8,362 bases of DNA from Burkholderiaceae bacterium (lineage in GTDB: Bacteria; Pseudomonadota; Gammaproteobacteria; Burkholderiales; Burkholderiaceae): NCBI GenBank assembly GCA_947372155.1, contig CANBSM010000093.1, positions 1 to 8,362 of the forward strand, given 5' to 3'. Shown piece after piece: positions 7,712-8,362 of the stretch (positions are counted from its first letter, which is position 1; each line of letters begins with the position of its first letter). Below the pieces are notes generated by a model that saw nothing but the letters and a program-made list of their open reading frames with translations, was not told where the DNA came from and did no database searches. The translations under genes were made by a program, and so were the position numbers.

Positions 7712-7729
7712 GGTTATTCATCCCTATTT
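7706..7729 (+). repeat. Perfect inverted repeat at the end of the helicase gene
   Basis: AAATAGGG (7706-7713) pairs with CCCTATTT (7722-7729) around an eight-base loop. The left arm contains the helicase stop codon TAG and the right arm runs into the -35 box of the mazEF promoter. It could form a hairpin in the helicase mRNA and protect or end it, but no run of T follows, so it is not a standard intrinsic terminator. Confidence 0.4.
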
Positions 7730-7756
7730 GACGCTCGTCTGTTTATGTAATAACAT
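7728..7756 (+). promoter_or_regulatory. Predicted sigma-70 promoter of mazEF
   Basis: TTGACG (7728-7733), a 17-base spacer, then TAACAT (7751-7756). The -35 matches consensus at five of six positions and the -10 at four of six. The expected transcription start is about 7763, only a few bases before the antitoxin ATG at 7767. The -10 box sits inside the palindrome at 7747-7765, which would allow repression. Confidence 0.5.
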
Positions 7757-7765
7757 TGTTATTAC
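7747..7765. promoter_or_regulatory. Perfect palindrome, probable MazE/MazEF operator
   Basis: GTAATAAC (7747-7754), ATT, then GTTATTAC (7758-7765): eight-base arms with no mismatch. It ends one base before the mazE ATG and covers the predicted -10 box. Antitoxins with AbrB-type DNA-binding domains commonly repress their own operons through such sites, so autoregulation is the simplest reading. No binding data are available here. Confidence 0.6.
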
Positions 7766-7766
7766 T

Positions 7767-8027
7767 ATGAAAAAACAGTTGCACCTCCAAATTCGCCAAA
7801 TTGGTAACTCTCGTGGAGTGGTTATTCCAAAGGCTATCCTTGAGCAAGTTGGCTTTGAGGATGAAGCGGATTTGATTGTTGAGGACAACAGACTAGTGTT
7901 AAGTAAGCCCAAAAAAAATCCCCGTGAAGGCTGGGCTGAGGCTTCAAAAGCAATCGCTGAGGCTGGAGAAGATCACTTAGTATTGGGCGACTTCATGAAC
8001 GAGGGTGATGAGGATTGGATTTGGTAA
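7767..8027 (+). CDS. mazE: MazE-family antitoxin (AbrB/MazE DNA-binding domain)
   Basis: Antitoxin of 86 residues that should bind and neutralise the MazF-type RNase encoded next and repress their shared promoter. The N-terminal half is a swapped-hairpin AbrB/MazE domain, marked by IRQIGNSRGVVIPKAIL (residues 9-25). The C-terminal part is acidic and ends in DEDWIW, similar to the acidic tail of E. coli MazE that ends in EVW and covers the toxin. The frame also runs back to a TTG at 7728, but that would include the promoter and palindrome, and the ATG at 7767 gives the standard family start (MKKQLHLQIRQIGNS). There is no Shine-Dalgarno sequence; the bases before the ATG belong to the palindrome. 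The stop lies inside the toxin gene, an overlap typical of the family. The symbol follows the family; ChpS/PemI-type naming would also be possible. Confidence 0.92.
   Translation: MKKQLHLQIRQIGNSRGVVIPKAILEQVGFEDEADLIVEDNRLVLSKPKKNPREGWAEASKAIAEAGEDHLVLGDFMNEGDEDWIW
8010..8013 (+). promoter_or_regulatory. Ribosome binding site for the toxin gene
   Basis: GAGG lies seven bases before the TTG at 8021 and supports that start. A second candidate, GAGGG at 8001-8005, lies nine bases before another in-frame TTG at 8015, so the start could be two codons earlier. No ATG or GTG is available near the N-terminus. Confidence 0.45.
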
Positions 8028-8353
8028 AAAGTATCGTTACACGCGGAGATATTTGGCTCATTAATTTGGATCCAACGAAGGGAAGCGAGATTAAAAAGAC
8101 TCGACCTTGCATTATTGTGTCTCCTCAAGAGATGCATGATTTCTTGCGAACAGTCATCATTGCGCCAATGACCACAAAAGGTCGCCCAGCACCTTTTCGT
8201 TTGCCCATCACTCATGACGGCAAAAAAGGACTGGTAATGCTTGATCAGATACGTACGATTGATAAGGGTCGCCTAGTAAAGCGGCTAGGCTCAGTAAACA
8301 ATAAATTATTAGGCGCTAGTTTGAGTATTCTTCAAGGGGCATTCACTCTATAG
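8021..8353 (+). CDS. mazF: MazF/PemK-family toxin, mRNA endoribonuclease
   Basis: Toxin of 110 residues predicted to cut mRNA at a short sequence and stop translation when the antitoxin is lost. Family marks are RGDIWLINLDPTKGSE (8-23), close to the DFDPTKGSE segment of E. coli MazF, TRPCIIVSP (27-35), IIAPMTT (46-52) and LDQIRTID (74-81). Arg28 and Thr51 align with the catalytic Arg29 and Thr52 of E. coli MazF, so it looks active. The length is standard and the stop is intact. The start is TTG, at 8021 or possibly 8015; either overlaps the antitoxin stop by 7 or 13 bases. A weak start codon inside the antitoxin gene would keep toxin output below antitoxin output. The cleavage site cannot be read from the sequence. 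ChpB/PemK naming is also possible. Confidence 0.92.
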   Translation: MVKSIVTRGDIWLINLDPTKGSEIKKTRPCIIVSPQEMHDFLRTVIIAPMTTKGRPAPFRLPITHDGKKGLVMLDQIRTIDKGRLVKRLGSVNNKLLGASLSILQGAFTL

Positions 8354-8362
8354 AAGTTATAT

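Noticed and set aside
7728..7766. N-terminal extension of mazE from the TTG at 7728
   Set aside because: It would translate the promoter and the palindrome, and has no family similarity.
7712..8353. Defence island or new anti-phage system formed by helicase plus mazEF
   Set aside because: Only a lone Pif1-like helicase and a standard toxin-antitoxin pair with its own promoter are seen; nothing in the window shows they act together.

Overview
The window is almost fully coding: seven genes, and no gap between genes longer than about 120 bases. It looks like the chromosome of a Gram-negative proteobacterium. The cellulose proteins BcsZ and BcsG, a signal peptide for periplasmic export and several inner-membrane sensor proteins all point that way. 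The moderate-to-low GC content and gene style would suit a betaproteobacterium such as Polynucleobacter, but that is only a guess without a database search.

Left part (13-2572, minus strand): a tight two-gene unit, bcsZ then bcsG, with one base between them. BcsZ is a secreted family-8 endoglucanase. BcsG is an inner-membrane enzyme that transfers phosphoethanolamine from lipid to cellulose in the periplasm. The synthase genes bcsA, bcsB and bcsC are not in the window; if present, they may lie beyond position 1, downstream of bcsG.

Middle part (2690-5550, plus strand): transcribed away from bcsZ across a short AT-rich gap. First comes a membrane HD-GYP protein predicted to break down cyclic di-GMP. 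It is followed, with a one-base overlap (TAATG), by a Cache-GGDEF protein predicted to make it. Both carry complete active-site motifs. Cyclic di-GMP is the usual activator of cellulose synthase, so this pair is a plausible local controller of the neighbouring cellulose genes.

Right part (5594-8353, plus strand): a membrane-anchored protein with a formylglycine-generating-enzyme (SUMF1-type) fold but without the catalytic cysteine pair. Three bases later comes a compact Pif1/RecD-like helicase. After a short gap containing a promoter and a perfect palindrome there is a MazE/MazF toxin-antitoxin pair. The antitoxin probably represses its own promoter at the palindrome, and its mRNA may be leaderless or nearly so.

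I found no RNA gene, CRISPR array, insertion sequence or clear intrinsic terminator. No single system here is plainly new. The most unusual points are the BcsG-BcsZ pair beside a cyclic di-GMP make-and-break operon, the cysteine-less SUMF1 protein between signalling and helicase genes, and the compact mazEF control region.
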